DNA from: Woronichinia naegeliana WA131
GTDB lineage: Bacteria > Cyanobacteriota > Cyanobacteriia > Cyanobacteriales > Microcystaceae
NCBI GenBank assembly: GCA_025370055.1
Contig: CP073041.1
Coordinates: forward strand, 6,976,272-7,040,271
Direction: 5' to 3'
Length of the DNA: 64,000 nt
Shown: positions 37,164 to 46,290 of the stretch, piece by piece
How the letters are laid out: every line of letters starts with the position of its first letter
How positions within the stretch are numbered: the stretch's first letter is position 1
The notes under the pieces: model-generated
What the model saw: only the letters and a program-made list of their open reading frames with translations
Databases searched by the model: none
What the model was told of the DNA's origin: nothing
Program-made: the position numbers and the translations under genes

Positions 37164-38156
37164 TTAAACCTGGCCATGAGTATCGGCTTGTACGGCTTCG
37201 ATCAGCGATCGCACCTGGGCTGTACCGTCTGAAGGTTCAAAGGAAGTGGGAAACTTGCGACTGGTTAACATCCGCAAACCCAGGGGCAAAATACTGCTAA
37301 TGCCCTTGAGATCCCGAAAATAATTACCCACAACGTAGATACCAAACTTGCGTTCATCTACCCAACCACCGGCTTTAACCAAATCGATGAGAACTTTGCG
37401 GTGACGAATAGAACGACTGCTTTGGGCATCCTTGCGGTCTAGAATTTGCTGTTTAATTTTGCCAATCTGATCCATCGGAGCCACCTCCATCGGACAAACC
37501 GTGTTGCAGAGATAGCAACGGGTACAACCCCAGACTCCCTGGGTTCCGTCTGTATAATGCTCTAAACGCTCTTCAGTTTGGCTATCCCGTGAATCGCCTA
37601 ATAGACGTTGAGCCTTGGCCAGGGCATGGGGGCCAACAAAATTGGGATTAGCAACCTTCCCATTACATTCGGAATAGCAGGCCCCACACAAAATACAATT
37701 GCCCATCTGATTAAGTTGTTCCCGTTCTGCCACCGTTTGTAAAAATTCTCGCTCAGGAATAGCCCGCCCTTGACTGCTCACGTAGGGATCAACCGCTTCT
37801 AGATCATCCCAAAAGGGCTGCATATCGACGACTAAATCTTTGACAACGGGCAAGTTTCCTAAAGGGGCGATTGTAATCACAGGGATACCATTTTCTGATT
37901 GATGCCCAAATTGTTTTAACTCATTGCCAACATTTTCCTTACAGGCAAGAGCCGAACGACCATTAATGCGAACGCTACAACTGCCACAGATGGTGTTACG
38001 ACAATTTTTCCGAAAGGTCAAGGTTCCATCCTGTTCCCATTTAATGCGATTGAGACAGTCCAGGAGGGTGGTTCCTGCTTCTACCTCTAAGAGATAGGTT
38101 TGGCTGTAGGGATGACCATGATGGCTCTGGCGTAAAACCTTAAGTTGAACTTGCAT
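37164..38156 (-). CDS. sdhB: Succinate dehydrogenase/fumarate reductase iron-sulfur subunit
   Basis: 330 aa. 2Fe-2S ferredoxin domain: FRKNCRNTICGSCSVRINGRSALAC (~49-73). Two further cluster motifs: NCILCGACYSEC (~151-162) and WGCTRCYLCNTVCPMEV (~208-224). It passes electrons from the flavoprotein SdhA to the quinone pool in the thylakoid/plasma membrane; in cyanobacteria the subunits are often scattered, as here. Longer than the ~240-aa enterobacterial form, with a ~80-residue C-terminal extension as in archaeal/cyanobacterial types. Confidence 0.9.
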   Translation of the reverse strand: MQVQLKVLRQSHHGHPYSQTYLLEVEAGTTLLDCLNRIKWEQDGTLTFRKNCRNTICGSCSVRINGRSALACKENVGNELKQFGHQSENGIPVITIAPLGNLPVVKDLVVDMQPFWDDLEAVDPYVSSQGRAIPEREFLQTVAEREQLNQMGNCILCGACYSECNGKVANPNFVGPHALAKAQRLLGDSRDSQTEERLEHYTDGTQGVWGCTRCYLCNTVCPMEVAPMDQIGKIKQQILDRKDAQSSRSIRHRKVLIDLVKAGGWVDERKFGIYVVGNYFRDLKGISSILPLGLRMLTSRKFPTSFEPSDGTAQVRSLIEAVQADTHGQV

Positions 38157-38644
38157 GACAATCGATGACGGAGAACAGGACTGTATATCTATTAATAGTC
38201 TAAAGCACTGTCTAGCGACTAGGACGAAAGCAGAGAGTAAATCTTGCTCCCCAGAAAACCAACGATCAACTGACGATTATAAAATAAGGCGACGCGATCG
38301 CGCTGTAAAGAAGAAAGGATAACCGTTTAAGTATTCTTAGGGAGGATCAGGGTTCGTACAAATACTTAATCCCTAGAGGTTAACGAGGTAAGGGTCAATT
38401 TTCTCCGATCTTAAACGCAAATTCAGCGACCCAAAAGTGATAATCACGGCCAATCATCCCCTCCCAAAAAGTCCTGAAAGTTAGACTTCCACATTATTTG
38501 TTGCTTCCCAGACAGAATCTTATCTTCCTAAATTTTTGATCAAAAAATGGTTTGTCGTTAAGATTTAGTGCTATATTTTGATCAAGATCAATTTTCGATG
38601 GATTTGAAAATCCCTCTCTAAAAAGCTAGGAAGATTTGAGCCTT
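38157..38644. other. 488-bp upstream region of the AbrB gene
   Basis: AT-rich gap between the divergently transcribed sdhB and cyAbrB genes. It holds one HIP1 octamer near 38295 and no coding frame. Long leaders are common for cyAbrB genes, but I see no unambiguous promoter. Confidence 0.4.
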
Positions 38645-39025
38645 ATGTTCGAGCAAACTACCCCATTAACTGGCAAAGCTCTCTTACAAAAAGTGAAAGA
38701 GCTATCACAATTACCCCGCCGTGAAACCGCAAGAAGCTGTGGTTATTACTCAACTTCAAAAGACGGACAAGTCCGTGTCAATTTGACAGACTTCTATGAT
38801 GCTGTCCTTGCAGCAAAGGGAGTTCCCCTCGATCCAGGTGGCATCAAAGATGGTCGGGGACGTGAACCGACATTCCGTGTGAGTGTCCATAAAAATGGTC
38901 AAATTGTCATTGGCTCTACCTATACAGAGCAAATGGGCTTGGTCTCAGGGGATGAGTTCGAGATTAAACTCGGTTATAAGCATATTCATCTCAAACAGAT
39001 TGGTGTTGACGGTGAGGAGGATTAG
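38645..39025 (+). CDS. cyAbrB-type transcriptional regulator
   Basis: 126 aa from ATG 38645 (AGGAAG 13 nt upstream). The protein follows the cyanobacterial AbrB pattern throughout: PLTGKALLQKVKELSQLPRRETARSCGYY, DGQVRVNLTDFYDAVLAAKG, KDGRGREPTFRVSVHKNGQI, GDEFEIKLGYKHIHL. The AbrB DNA-binding domain is C-terminal in this family. cyAbrBs regulate carbon/nitrogen balance and hydrogenase genes. A clear terminator follows. Confidence 0.93.
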   Translation: MFEQTTPLTGKALLQKVKELSQLPRRETARSCGYYSTSKDGQVRVNLTDFYDAVLAAKGVPLDPGGIKDGRGREPTFRVSVHKNGQIVIGSTYTEQMGLVSGDEFEIKLGYKHIHLKQIGVDGEED

Positions 39026-39065
39026 GTCTAGACAGACTATCATCTAGGCTATTTATTTTCTCACC

Positions 39066-39097
39066 AGGAGGTACTTTTAGAGTATCTCCTAATTTTT
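39066..39097 (+). terminator. Rho-independent terminator after cyAbrB
   Basis: Stem AGGAGGTACT / AGTATCTCCT (10 bp with one G-U pair) with loop TTTAG, followed by AATTTTTATT. It is 41 bp after the stop codon. Confidence 0.8.
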
Positions 39098-39186
39098 ATT
39101 ATTTCTTTTTCTCAAGGAGAGGATCTGCCTTGCTTCCTCCTTCTCCCTTCAGATTTTGATGGCAACGGCGATCGCGGCAATATTTT

Positions 39187-39744
39187 TTAGTTCAAAATAC
39201 GGGTTAAGGTAATCTCTAATTCGGGAAAAGCGAGGGAAGTGAGGGTTTGGGGTGCAGTCAAAATAGTCTGATCTTGATAGTAGCCCTCTTGAGGAGAGTG
39301 ATAGACTTCTAACTGAGCTTGATTCAAATTGACGAGCCAGACTTCATTAATACGATGCTTAGCGTAAAGCGGAATTTTAATTTCTCGATCATAACTGAGG
39401 CTAGAATCAGCCACTTCGATCAAAAGCAAGACATCCTGGGCTTGGGGCAGTTGATGAGCATAAAAGTCTTCACGAGGTTTAAGCAACACTAAATCGGGTT
39501 GGGGTTCAGAATGAGGAGCTAGCCGCAGAGAATTTTGAATACTAATAATTGTTCTTTTTTGGAGTTGGAGAGTCAAAAACTGATCCAATAAACGGTTAAT
39601 CGTTGCCGCATGACGAAAACCAATGGGTGACATGGTAATCACTTCTCCTTCGATGAGTTCTAGGCGATCGCTCGGCGGAAAGATCTGAGCTTCCCCCATT
39701 TGGTGGAACTGTTCGGTCGTAAATTTGTGGGTGAGTAATTGCAT
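39187..39744 (-). CDS. Uma2 family endonuclease, copy 1
   Basis: 185 aa from ATG 39742-39744 (MQLLTHKFTTEQFHQM), the same start as its neighbour; the frame extends 12 codons upstream into spacer. Uma2/DUF820 is a PD-(D/E)XK nuclease fold: QPDLVLLKPREDF, VLLLIEVADSSLSYDREIKIPLYAKHRINEVW. Product of a tandem duplication with the gene at 39787. Uma2 families are expanded in cyanobacteria; biological role unknown. Confidence 0.85.
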   Translation of the reverse strand: MQLLTHKFTTEQFHQMGEAQIFPPSDRLELIEGEVITMSPIGFRHAATINRLLDQFLTLQLQKRTIISIQNSLRLAPHSEPQPDLVLLKPREDFYAHQLPQAQDVLLLIEVADSSLSYDREIKIPLYAKHRINEVWLVNLNQAQLEVYHSPQEGYYQDQTILTAPQTLTSLAFPELEITLTRILN

Positions 39745-39786
39745 GATTTTTGGGGTAGGAGAGAAAGACGATCGCGGCAATATTTT

Positions 39787-40341
39787 TTAGTTCAAAATAC
39801 GGGTTAAGGTAATCTCTAATTCGGGAAAAGCAAGAGGAGTGAGGGTTTGGGGTGCAATCAAAATAGTCTGATCTTGATAGTAGCCCTCTTGAGGAGAGCG
39901 ATAGACTTCTAACTGAGCTTGATTCAAGTTGAAGAGCCAGACTTCATTAATACGATGTTTGGCGTAAAGCGGAACTTTAATTTCTCGATCATAACTGAGG
40001 CTAGAATCAGCCACTTCGATCAAAAGTAAGACATCCTGAGCTTGAGGCAGTTGATGAGCATAGAAATCTTCACGGGGTTTAAGTATTACTAAATCGGGTT
40101 GGGGCTCCGAATGAGGATCTAGCCGGATAGGATTTTGAATACTGATAATGGCTCGTTCACCCAGTTGACGCGGGAACCAATTACCCAAATAGTTAATAAC
40201 AAAAGCATGACGAAAACCAATGGGCGACATGGTAATCACTTCTCCTTCGATGAGTTCTAGGCGATCGCTCGGCGGAAAGATTTGAGCTTCCCCCATTTGG
40301 TGGAACTGTTCGGTCGTAAATTTGTGGGTGAGTAATTGCAT
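39787..40341 (-). CDS. Uma2 family endonuclease, copy 2
   Basis: 184 aa, highly similar to copy 1 over the entire length and in the flanking ~15 bp (CGATCGCGGCAATATTTTTTAGTTC precedes both stops in the genomic orientation). The main divergence is at residues ~65-90 (VINYLGNWFPRQLGERAII versus the copy 1 sequence). Catalytic motif residues are conserved in both. Confidence 0.85.
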   Translation of the reverse strand: MQLLTHKFTTEQFHQMGEAQIFPPSDRLELIEGEVITMSPIGFRHAFVINYLGNWFPRQLGERAIISIQNPIRLDPHSEPQPDLVILKPREDFYAHQLPQAQDVLLLIEVADSSLSYDREIKVPLYAKHRINEVWLFNLNQAQLEVYRSPQEGYYQDQTILIAPQTLTPLAFPELEITLTRILN

Positions 40342-40636
40342 GGTTTTTAGTAAAATTGGCTAAAATCTTGCTTATTAAGTCAGTTTCTCTTTTTTAAACT
40401 TGCAACAATACAGAAAACAATCACAAAACGCCAGGTAATTACATTAAATCATAGGCAACCCAGAACGGCTTTTCAACATTTTTTTTCTCAGACATTCACC
40501 TTCGTTGATACATTCCTCTCCGCAAGCCATTTTCTTAGACTCCTCTTCTACAATGAAACTATTTAGAAAAAAAGATAGTCTGGGGTGTATCCTAGGACTT
40601 TAATCCTTGCCCTGAAGTTGTAGTCATAAAGTACCC

Positions 40637-43267
40637 GTGTTTAAACAGTTCACCCGTCAACTGAAGCGAAAAACGAGTCAAGTTCTCCGTTCTCTGGCGG
40701 AGCAGCTTGATCAAACTCCCCCCGATGCCAACGTTGCAGATGAAACTGAGCATTCTCCAGATATAACGGAGGAGAAGATAGACCCCAGTCTGACATCAGC
40801 CAATCCGACAACGGGTCAAGTGATTATCCAAAATCTTACCTATGGTGAAGCAGAAGGAGAAGGGTCTCGACGCAGGGTGATGGTGACGGTATCGCCTCAA
40901 GACATTCCCACCGAACCCAGGGTGATTTTAACGACGGAGCCTAGTTCCTCACCAACTGAGCCGACTACGCCTGTCAGTCCCAGTAAATCCCCTAGAAGTA
41001 GAAGACGCAGACGTTCTCCTCAGCCCAATGCTCTACTGAATAAAGTATCAACGGCTCTTGCTCCCATCGGTTCAGGGTTACAGCAAGTTCGACAACATCC
41101 GCGTTTCTGGTTGCTAGTCGGTATGGGTCTGGGAGCTAGTAGCGGCGCGATCGCCCTTAGTTGGGGAATTTATAGTCTAGAGAAAAATACCCAGGAAAAT
41201 ATTGACAATGTTCTGACCTATGCTCAACCAGGGACATTAACCATCAAGGCCAAAGATGGCAAAGTACTGCAAGAAATTGGGCCCGTCAGTCATGATCAGT
41301 TAAAAGTGGGGGCTATTCCCCTCTTGGTCAAACAAGCCTTTATTGCCAGCGAAGACCGTCGTTTTAATGAACACCGAGGCGTTGATTTACAAGGTATTAC
41401 CAGAGCGTTGTTTTCTAACTTGCAAGCGGGAGAGGTTAGGGAAGGGGGCAGTACCATTACCCAACAGTTAGCCCGTCAAGTCTTTTTAAATCAAGATCGT
41501 AACTTTGGGCGCAAGATCCGAGAACTCCGACTGGCTCAAAAAATTGAAGAAAAATTCTCCAAAGAACAAATTCTAGAACGATATTTAAACTTGGTTTATT
41601 TAGGGTCTGGAGCCTATGGGGTGGCCGATGCGGCTTGGGCCTACTTTAGTAAAACACCTGATCAACTTACCCTGACCCAGGTCGCCACTTTAGCGGGTGT
41701 GGTTCCGGCTCCTAGTTTGTATTCTCCCCTTGAAAATAAAGAGACCGCCACCCAACGCCGCAATGAAGTTCTGCGGAAAATGCAGGATGTGGGCTTTATT
41801 ACCCAGGCCCAAATGGACAAGGCGATCGCCGAACCGTTAGTGGTTAAACCCAGTCCGCTCAAACGCTTTGAACGGAATGCGCCCTACTTTACAGACTATA
41901 TTCTCCAACAATTACCCAAGCATATTTCCGAAGCGGATCTGAAAAAAGGAGGGGTAACGGTGATCACCACCCTTAATTATCCCTGGCAGCAGGCAGCCCA
42001 ACGCATTTTAACGGAGGAAGTGAAGAATTCAGGTCAGTGGCAACGCTTTTCTCAAGCGGCCTTGGTCTCCATTGATCCGAAAACTGGGGCTATTAAAGCG
42101 ATGGTGGGTGGTAAAGACTACGAAAAAAATCAATTTAATCGCGTTACCCAGGCCAAACGTCAACCAGGTTCTACTTTTAAACCAATCCTTTATTCCGCCG
42201 CGATCGCCTCTGGGATTTCTCCTAACAAGACCTACCTCAATGCTCCTTTTACCATTCGCGGTTACACTCCCGAAAACTATGGCGACAAATACACAGGCGA
42301 GCAAATGTCCTTGCGGCAGGCCCTCACCAATTCGGTCAATGTGGTCGCGGTTAGATTGCTCATGGATGTGGGTTGGAATCCCGTTATTAATTTAGCTCGC
42401 AAAATGGGAATTGAGTCTAAGTTAGAGCCAACCTATTCTCTTGCCCTGGGAGCCTGGGAAGTCACCCCCTTAGAAATGACCAGTGCCTATACAACTTTTC
42501 CGAATAAGGGAGTTCATGTTAGACCGTTTGCGATTCAGCAAGTTTTAGATGCTAAAGGATCGGTCATTTACCAAAACAAACTCCAATCCCAAGTGGCCCT
42601 TGATCCAGATAGTACTGCGATTATGATCTCGTTGATGCGAAGTGTGGTGACATCGGGAACTGGCCGGCCAGCCCAACTCAGCGATCGCCAGGTTGCTGGT
42701 AAAACAGGGACTTCAGACAAAGCGAGAGATCTATGGTTTATCGGCTATATTCCTCAGTTGGTAACAGGGGTATGGCTTGGGAATGATAATGGTCAGCCCA
42801 CCAAAGGGGCCAGTGCAACCTCGGCTCTCATCTGGGGGAATTTTATGCGAGAGGCAGTTAAAGGTATGCCCGTTAAGTATTTTCCCCCTCTGCCTAAAAA
42901 CCTAGAGAATCGTAAACCAACGATTAAAGCTGAACCATTGAAAGGACATAAGATTATCGCCCTGGCTATTCCTTCAGCCCCGTCAGGTAATACTAGTCAG
43001 TTGAATAGCACGGACGATACTAGTCGTTCCCGTCGTCGTTCCCGTCGTCGTCGTTCTCTTGAGACAGCCAATGCTGATAGTAATAGCAATAATAATAACT
43101 CTAGTAGTACTCGTCGTCGCCGTCGCCGTTCAGTAGAGACTGCCAGCAATGATTCTTCTTCCCCTCGTCGTTCTCGTCGTCATCAGTCAAGTGCTCAATC
43201 CTCTTCCCCTTCAGTGAGCAATGATAATGGCCTACCCGCCCCCCCCGCAGCCCGTAAGTCGGAATAG
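40637..43267 (+). CDS. Class A penicillin-binding protein 1A
   Basis: 876 aa from GTG 40637. A cytoplasmic N-terminal ~150 residues, rich in Ser/Pro/Thr/Arg, precedes the membrane anchor (~158-178). Glycosyltransferase GT51 domain ~215-390 (ASEDRRFNEHRGVD, EGGSTITQQLARQVFL, KIEEKFSKEQILERYLN). Transpeptidase ~450-740: RQPGSTFKPILYS (SxxK), SVN, KTGTSDKARD (KTG). The C-terminal ~120 residues are an unusual Ser/Arg-rich tail (SRSRRRSRRRRS, STRRRRRRS). Polymerises and cross-links peptidoglycan. Confidence 0.95.
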   Translation: MFKQFTRQLKRKTSQVLRSLAEQLDQTPPDANVADETEHSPDITEEKIDPSLTSANPTTGQVIIQNLTYGEAEGEGSRRRVMVTVSPQDIPTEPRVILTTEPSSSPTEPTTPVSPSKSPRSRRRRRSPQPNALLNKVSTALAPIGSGLQQVRQHPRFWLLVGMGLGASSGAIALSWGIYSLEKNTQENIDNVLTYAQPGTLTIKAKDGKVLQEIGPVSHDQLKVGAIPLLVKQAFIASEDRRFNEHRGVDLQGITRALFSNLQAGEVREGGSTITQQLARQVFLNQDRNFGRKIRELRLAQKIEEKFSKEQILERYLNLVYLGSGAYGVADAAWAYFSKTPDQLTLTQVATLAGVVPAPSLYSPLENKETATQRRNEVLRKMQDVGFITQAQMDKAIAEPLVVKPSPLKRFERNAPYFTDYILQQLPKHISEADLKKGGVTVITTLNYPWQQAAQRILTEEVKNSGQWQRFSQAALVSIDPKTGAIKAMVGGKDYEKNQFNRVTQAKRQPGSTFKPILYSAAIASGISPNKTYLNAPFTIRGYTPENYGDKYTGEQMSLRQALTNSVNVVAVRLLMDVGWNPVINLARKMGIESKLEPTYSLALGAWEVTPLEMTSAYTTFPNKGVHVRPFAIQQVLDAKGSVIYQNKLQSQVALDPDSTAIMISLMRSVVTSGTGRPAQLSDRQVAGKTGTSDKARDLWFIGYIPQLVTGVWLGNDNGQPTKGASATSALIWGNFMREAVKGMPVKYFPPLPKNLENRKPTIKAEPLKGHKIIALAIPSAPSGNTSQLNSTDDTSRSRRRSRRRRSLETANADSNSNNNNSSSTRRRRRRSVETASNDSSSPRRSRRHQSSAQSSSPSVSNDNGLPAPPAARKSE

Positions 43268-43429
43268 CTAATTGGGTTTTCTGTTTTGGCAGACATTCTT
43301 CGCCGATCGCTTTTTTTCTCAGGTTAAACGGCGATCGCATTTTTGTTAAAATTAATCAGAGGACGGAAAAATGATTTGCAATCTTGCAAGATTCAACCTC
43401 AAAACCTATTCTTGCATAGAATAAATACT

Positions 43430-43873
43430 ATGAATCAGAGCATTACTCAAACTCTCTACGAACAGGATTTTTCCCTGTGGGTGAAGGATACAGTTCAAAA
43501 ACTAAAGGCAAAAAACACGGAAAACTTGGACTGGGAACATCTGATTGAGGAAATAGAAGGCTTGACCCGTAGCGATCGCCGTGAAATCAAACATCGTCTC
43601 ATTACTCTCTTTGAACACGCCCTCAAACGTCGCTATGTGCCACTCAATGAGTGTTATCGAGGATGGGAGCTGACGATTAAACGCACCCAATCTAAGTTAC
43701 AGGATATTTTAGATGATTCTCCTAGCTTACATTCCTATTTGTTAGAGATCATTCCTAACTGTTATCAAGAAGCATTAGAAAATGTTCGGATTGAGTACAA
43801 TTCTCTTTTTCCAGACGAATATGTTTTTTCCGCAAAAATAAACTTATTGCTGACTCAAAAAATCTGGGAATAA
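43430..43873 (+). CDS. DUF29 domain-containing protein
   Basis: 147 aa from ATG 43430 (MNQSITQTLYEQDFSLW); the frame is open 29 codons upstream but the family starts here. DUF29 motifs: LDWEHLIEEIEGLTRSDRREI, LFEHALKRRYV, ILDDSPSLHSYL, NCYQEALENVR. Paralogue of the gene at 21935. Function unknown. Confidence 0.88.
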   Translation: MNQSITQTLYEQDFSLWVKDTVQKLKAKNTENLDWEHLIEEIEGLTRSDRREIKHRLITLFEHALKRRYVPLNECYRGWELTIKRTQSKLQDILDDSPSLHSYLLEIIPNCYQEALENVRIEYNSLFPDEYVFSAKINLLLTQKIWE

Positions 43874-43993
43874 CCTGTCTTTACCTGAATATTGAAAGTG
43901 AATGTTTAAGTTAATCACAAAGAAAGGCGATCATTATCATTCTAAACTTACTGGAAGTTTTCGATAATGGCAATTATAAATCCATAAACTCCA

Positions 43994-44021
43994 TTGACAG
44001 AACAGGAAAATATTTTATAAT
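43994..44021 (+). promoter_or_regulatory. Consensus sigma-70 promoter of the PFE-CTERM gene
   Basis: TTGACA at 43994-43999 and TATAAT at 44016-44021 with a 16-bp spacer, about 50 bp upstream of the ATG at 44071. Both hexamers are perfect consensus, which is rare in this window and suggests strong, possibly constitutive expression. Confidence 0.8.
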
Positions 44022-44070
44022 ACTTATAAAGTTCGACTTCAAAAGCTATGTACAAATTGAGGAACCCATC

Positions 44071-44688
44071 ATGGCATTAGCGAAACTTATCAAAACGTCA
44101 GCAATGGGGGGGGTAATGCTTATGGGACTGAACCTGCTTTCCCAACCTGCCCAGGCTATTTTGTACAATGTTACTGGAAAATTAGCTGATGGTGGTAATC
44201 TCACTGGTTCGTTTGATTATAACCCTAACACTTACACCAACTGGAATATTAGCATTGCAAACTCACTAAATACAACGTTTAATAAAACTTACGACACTAC
44301 TTCAAGCTTTGTTTCCATAAGTGGTTCATCGGGACTAATCTCCGACGCGAGTCAACTAATATTGGCACTCAACGGCTCAGATTTTAATACCGATAATTAC
44401 CAATTCGTTCGCTTGAGTTTCGTGACTTCCTTAACAGGAACATCAACAGATGTCACATCCCTTGTACAAGGTAGCTTTCCTGTTTCTGGTTCGTTGGGTT
44501 CCGTAACATCATTTGCGGCAACTATTAACGGCGTGCCAGTGAATGCAAGGGAAGCCATTAATAGTGTTCCTAGTTCTGTTGTTGCTGTTCCTTGGGAAAC
44601 GGATGCTCTTCCTGTTATTGGTAGCACCGTTCTTTTTGGTTTGGGGCTTTGGGCTAAACGGAAATTTGCCAAGCCTTTGCAAAAGTAA
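44071..44688 (+). CDS. Secreted protein with PFE-CTERM-type sorting signal
   Basis: 205 aa. Signal peptide ~1-29 (hydrophobic MGGVMLMGLNLLS, cleavage after PAQA). The mature region is Ser/Thr/Asn-rich and beta-prone. The C-terminus has VPWETDALPVIGSTVLFGLGLW followed by AKRKFAKPLQK: a short motif, a membrane helix and a basic end, as in cyanobacterial PFE-CTERM proteins. Probably processed by an exosortase-like enzyme (inference) and surface-exposed. GAGGAA precedes the ATG by 9 nt. Confidence 0.8.
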   Translation: MALAKLIKTSAMGGVMLMGLNLLSQPAQAILYNVTGKLADGGNLTGSFDYNPNTYTNWNISIANSLNTTFNKTYDTTSSFVSISGSSGLISDASQLILALNGSDFNTDNYQFVRLSFVTSLTGTSTDVTSLVQGSFPVSGSLGSVTSFAATINGVPVNAREAINSVPSSVVAVPWETDALPVIGSTVLFGLGLWAKRKFAKPLQK

Positions 44689-44813
44689 TGCCCTCTGAAT
44701 TTCCCAATTCTGGGGGAAAGCCCCCTAAATCCCCCAATTTTGAAGGACTTTGGAGTAATTCTGGTGTTAAAAGTTGAAGGTGCGATCGCTTTTTCTGGGG
44801 AGAAAAGTTAAAC

Positions 44814-44950
44814 GGCGATCGCTTTTTATGTTTAGGAAGTTGAACGGCGATCGCTTTTTATGTTTAGGAAGTTGAACGGCGATCGCTTTTTGTGGGTAAA
44901 GAGGTTAAACGGCGATCGCTTTTTATGTTTAGGAAGTTGAACGGCGATCG
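44814..44950 (+). repeat. Five tandem 32-bp HIP1 repeats
   Basis: GGCGATCGC at 44814, 44846, 44878, 44911 and 44943, spaced 32-33 bp, with unit GGCGATCGCTTTTTATGTTT then AGGAAGTTGAAC (third unit diverged). It is the reverse complement of the three-unit array at 9647-9735. The array sits in the 410-bp gap between the PFE-CTERM gene and coaE; that gap holds no gene. Confidence 0.9.
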
Positions 44951-45098
44951 CGTTGTTATTGCAGAATTATAGTTATGTAAATTAACCAGAGGACGGAAAA
45001 TGATAAAAGAGAGCCATCTTCAACTAGGGAAAATTCCCACAATCCTCTAATCTTAAATCTTGTTCTATTTTTATATTTTAGCGAGTTAAGAGGTGTAA

Positions 45099-45698
45099 GT
45101 GAACCAAAAACGACGGCTAATTGGTCTAACAGGGGGAATTGCCACCGGCAAAAGTACGGTTTCCCACTATCTAGCCCAAACCTATCAATTCCCGATTTTG
45201 GATGCAGATGTTTATGCCAAGGAAGCTGTACTAAAAGATTCGCCCATCTTAGCTCAGATAGTAGCCCGCTATAGTCCTGCTATTTTACAAAGTAATGGGG
45301 AATTAGATCGCGGTAAGTTAGGAGAGATTATTTTTCAAGATGCGACGGAAAAAGCCTGGTTAGAAGCCCAGATCCATCCCTATGTGGGGCAACAGTTTGA
45401 GAAATTTTTATTATACTATCGAGATCCGACAATAATTCTTGCTATTCCCCTCTTATTTGAAGTGGACTTAACCCATTTAGTCACAGAAATTTGGGTCGTT
45501 TATTGTTCTCTTGATCAGCAAAAACAACGTCTGATGAGTCGCAATCAGTTAACCACTGAGCAGGCGATCGCGCGCATTCATAATCAGCTTCCCTTAGCAG
45601 AAAAGATGGCAAAAGCCGATGTCATTTTAGATAATTCAGGGGATTTGGAGTCATTGTATCAACAAATTGATCAAGCCTTACAGCTTAAATCCTCTTGA
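45099..45698 (+). CDS. coaE: Dephospho-CoA kinase
   Basis: 199 aa from GTG 45099. P-loop LTGGIATGKSTVSHYL (~9-24), DADVYAKEAV, LEAQIHPYV, ILAIPLLFEVDLT, VVYCSLDQQKQRLMSRN: all CoaE motifs. It catalyses the last step of coenzyme A synthesis (ATP-dependent 3'-phosphorylation). A dispersed element and a HepT-like gene follow directly. Confidence 0.95.
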   Translation: MNQKRRLIGLTGGIATGKSTVSHYLAQTYQFPILDADVYAKEAVLKDSPILAQIVARYSPAILQSNGELDRGKLGEIIFQDATEKAWLEAQIHPYVGQQFEKFLLYYRDPTIILAIPLLFEVDLTHLVTEIWVVYCSLDQQKQRLMSRNQLTTEQAIARIHNQLPLAEKMAKADVILDNSGDLESLYQQIDQALQLKSS

Positions 45699-45711
45699 TC
45701 CTAAAGTCTTT

Positions 45712-45809
45712 CTACCTGTAAATAATTCGTTGATAGATTATCCTGTGAAACGGTACGATAGGGCTTTCGAGCTCGCGTCAGATGTAATCAACGAAAATTT
45801 TACAGCAAG
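45712..45809 (+). repeat. Copy 2 of the ~98-bp dispersed element, fused to a HepT gene
   Basis: Almost identical to 1968-2065. The element's frame (LPVNNSLIDYPVKRYDRAF...NFTAR) runs directly into the HepT-like coding sequence at DILESISEIEQ, replacing the normal HepT N-terminus SRDWRLRLQD seen at 46571. Confidence 0.85.
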
Positions 45810-46131
45810 AGATATTTTAGAATCTATCAGTGAAATTGAACAACGTACAAAGGGAATAACGTTTGAGCAATTTGCTAGGAATCAAACAACTGTCAAAGCG
45901 GTTCTCTATGATTTCATCATTATTGGAGAAGCCACTAGAAATGTATCGAAGGAAATTCAATCTCGCTATCCTCTTATTCCTTGGCGTTTGATGGGGGGAA
46001 TGAGAAATATTGCAACTCACGAATATTTTCAAATTAATTTAAGTAGAGTTTGGGCAACAATTCAAGAAGATTTACCTACCTTAGTGCCACAACTACAAGA
46101 AGTATTAGATGGCGAAGTAAAGATAGAATAG
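45745..46131 (+). CDS. HepT-like (DUF86) toxin, chimeric N-terminus, no MntA partner
   Basis: 128 aa if started at GTG 45745; the frame is open back to a TTG at 45667 inside coaE. Residues 23 onward match the HepT at 46571 almost identically (DILESISEIEQRTKGITFEQFARNQT, FIIIGEATRNVS). The HEPN active-site pattern RX4HXY is intact (MRNIATHEYF). The first ~22 residues come from the dispersed element. No antitoxin precedes it, so it may be silent or silenced by the MntA encoded just downstream. Confidence 0.75.
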   Translation: MKRYDRAFELASDVINENFTARDILESISEIEQRTKGITFEQFARNQTTVKAVLYDFIIIGEATRNVSKEIQSRYPLIPWRLMGGMRNIATHEYFQINLSRVWATIQEDLPTLVPQLQEVLDGEVKIE

Positions 46132-46290
46132 TTGACTTGATAAGCGAGGGAGAAAAATTGTCCTTTCAACTGAGTGAATTAAGGGGCGATCGCTCTTTTT
46201 TCATTGATGGTTTGTAGGAGATTTTAGTTTGCGCTTGAGGATTTCACCTACAGGGCTATAATATTGACATCAGGTTCAAGGAAACATCCG

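Noticed and set aside
36971-37177. 68-codon minus-strand frame between TnpB and sdhB
   Set aside because: Antisense to the dispersed element and the TnpB left end; no features of a gene.
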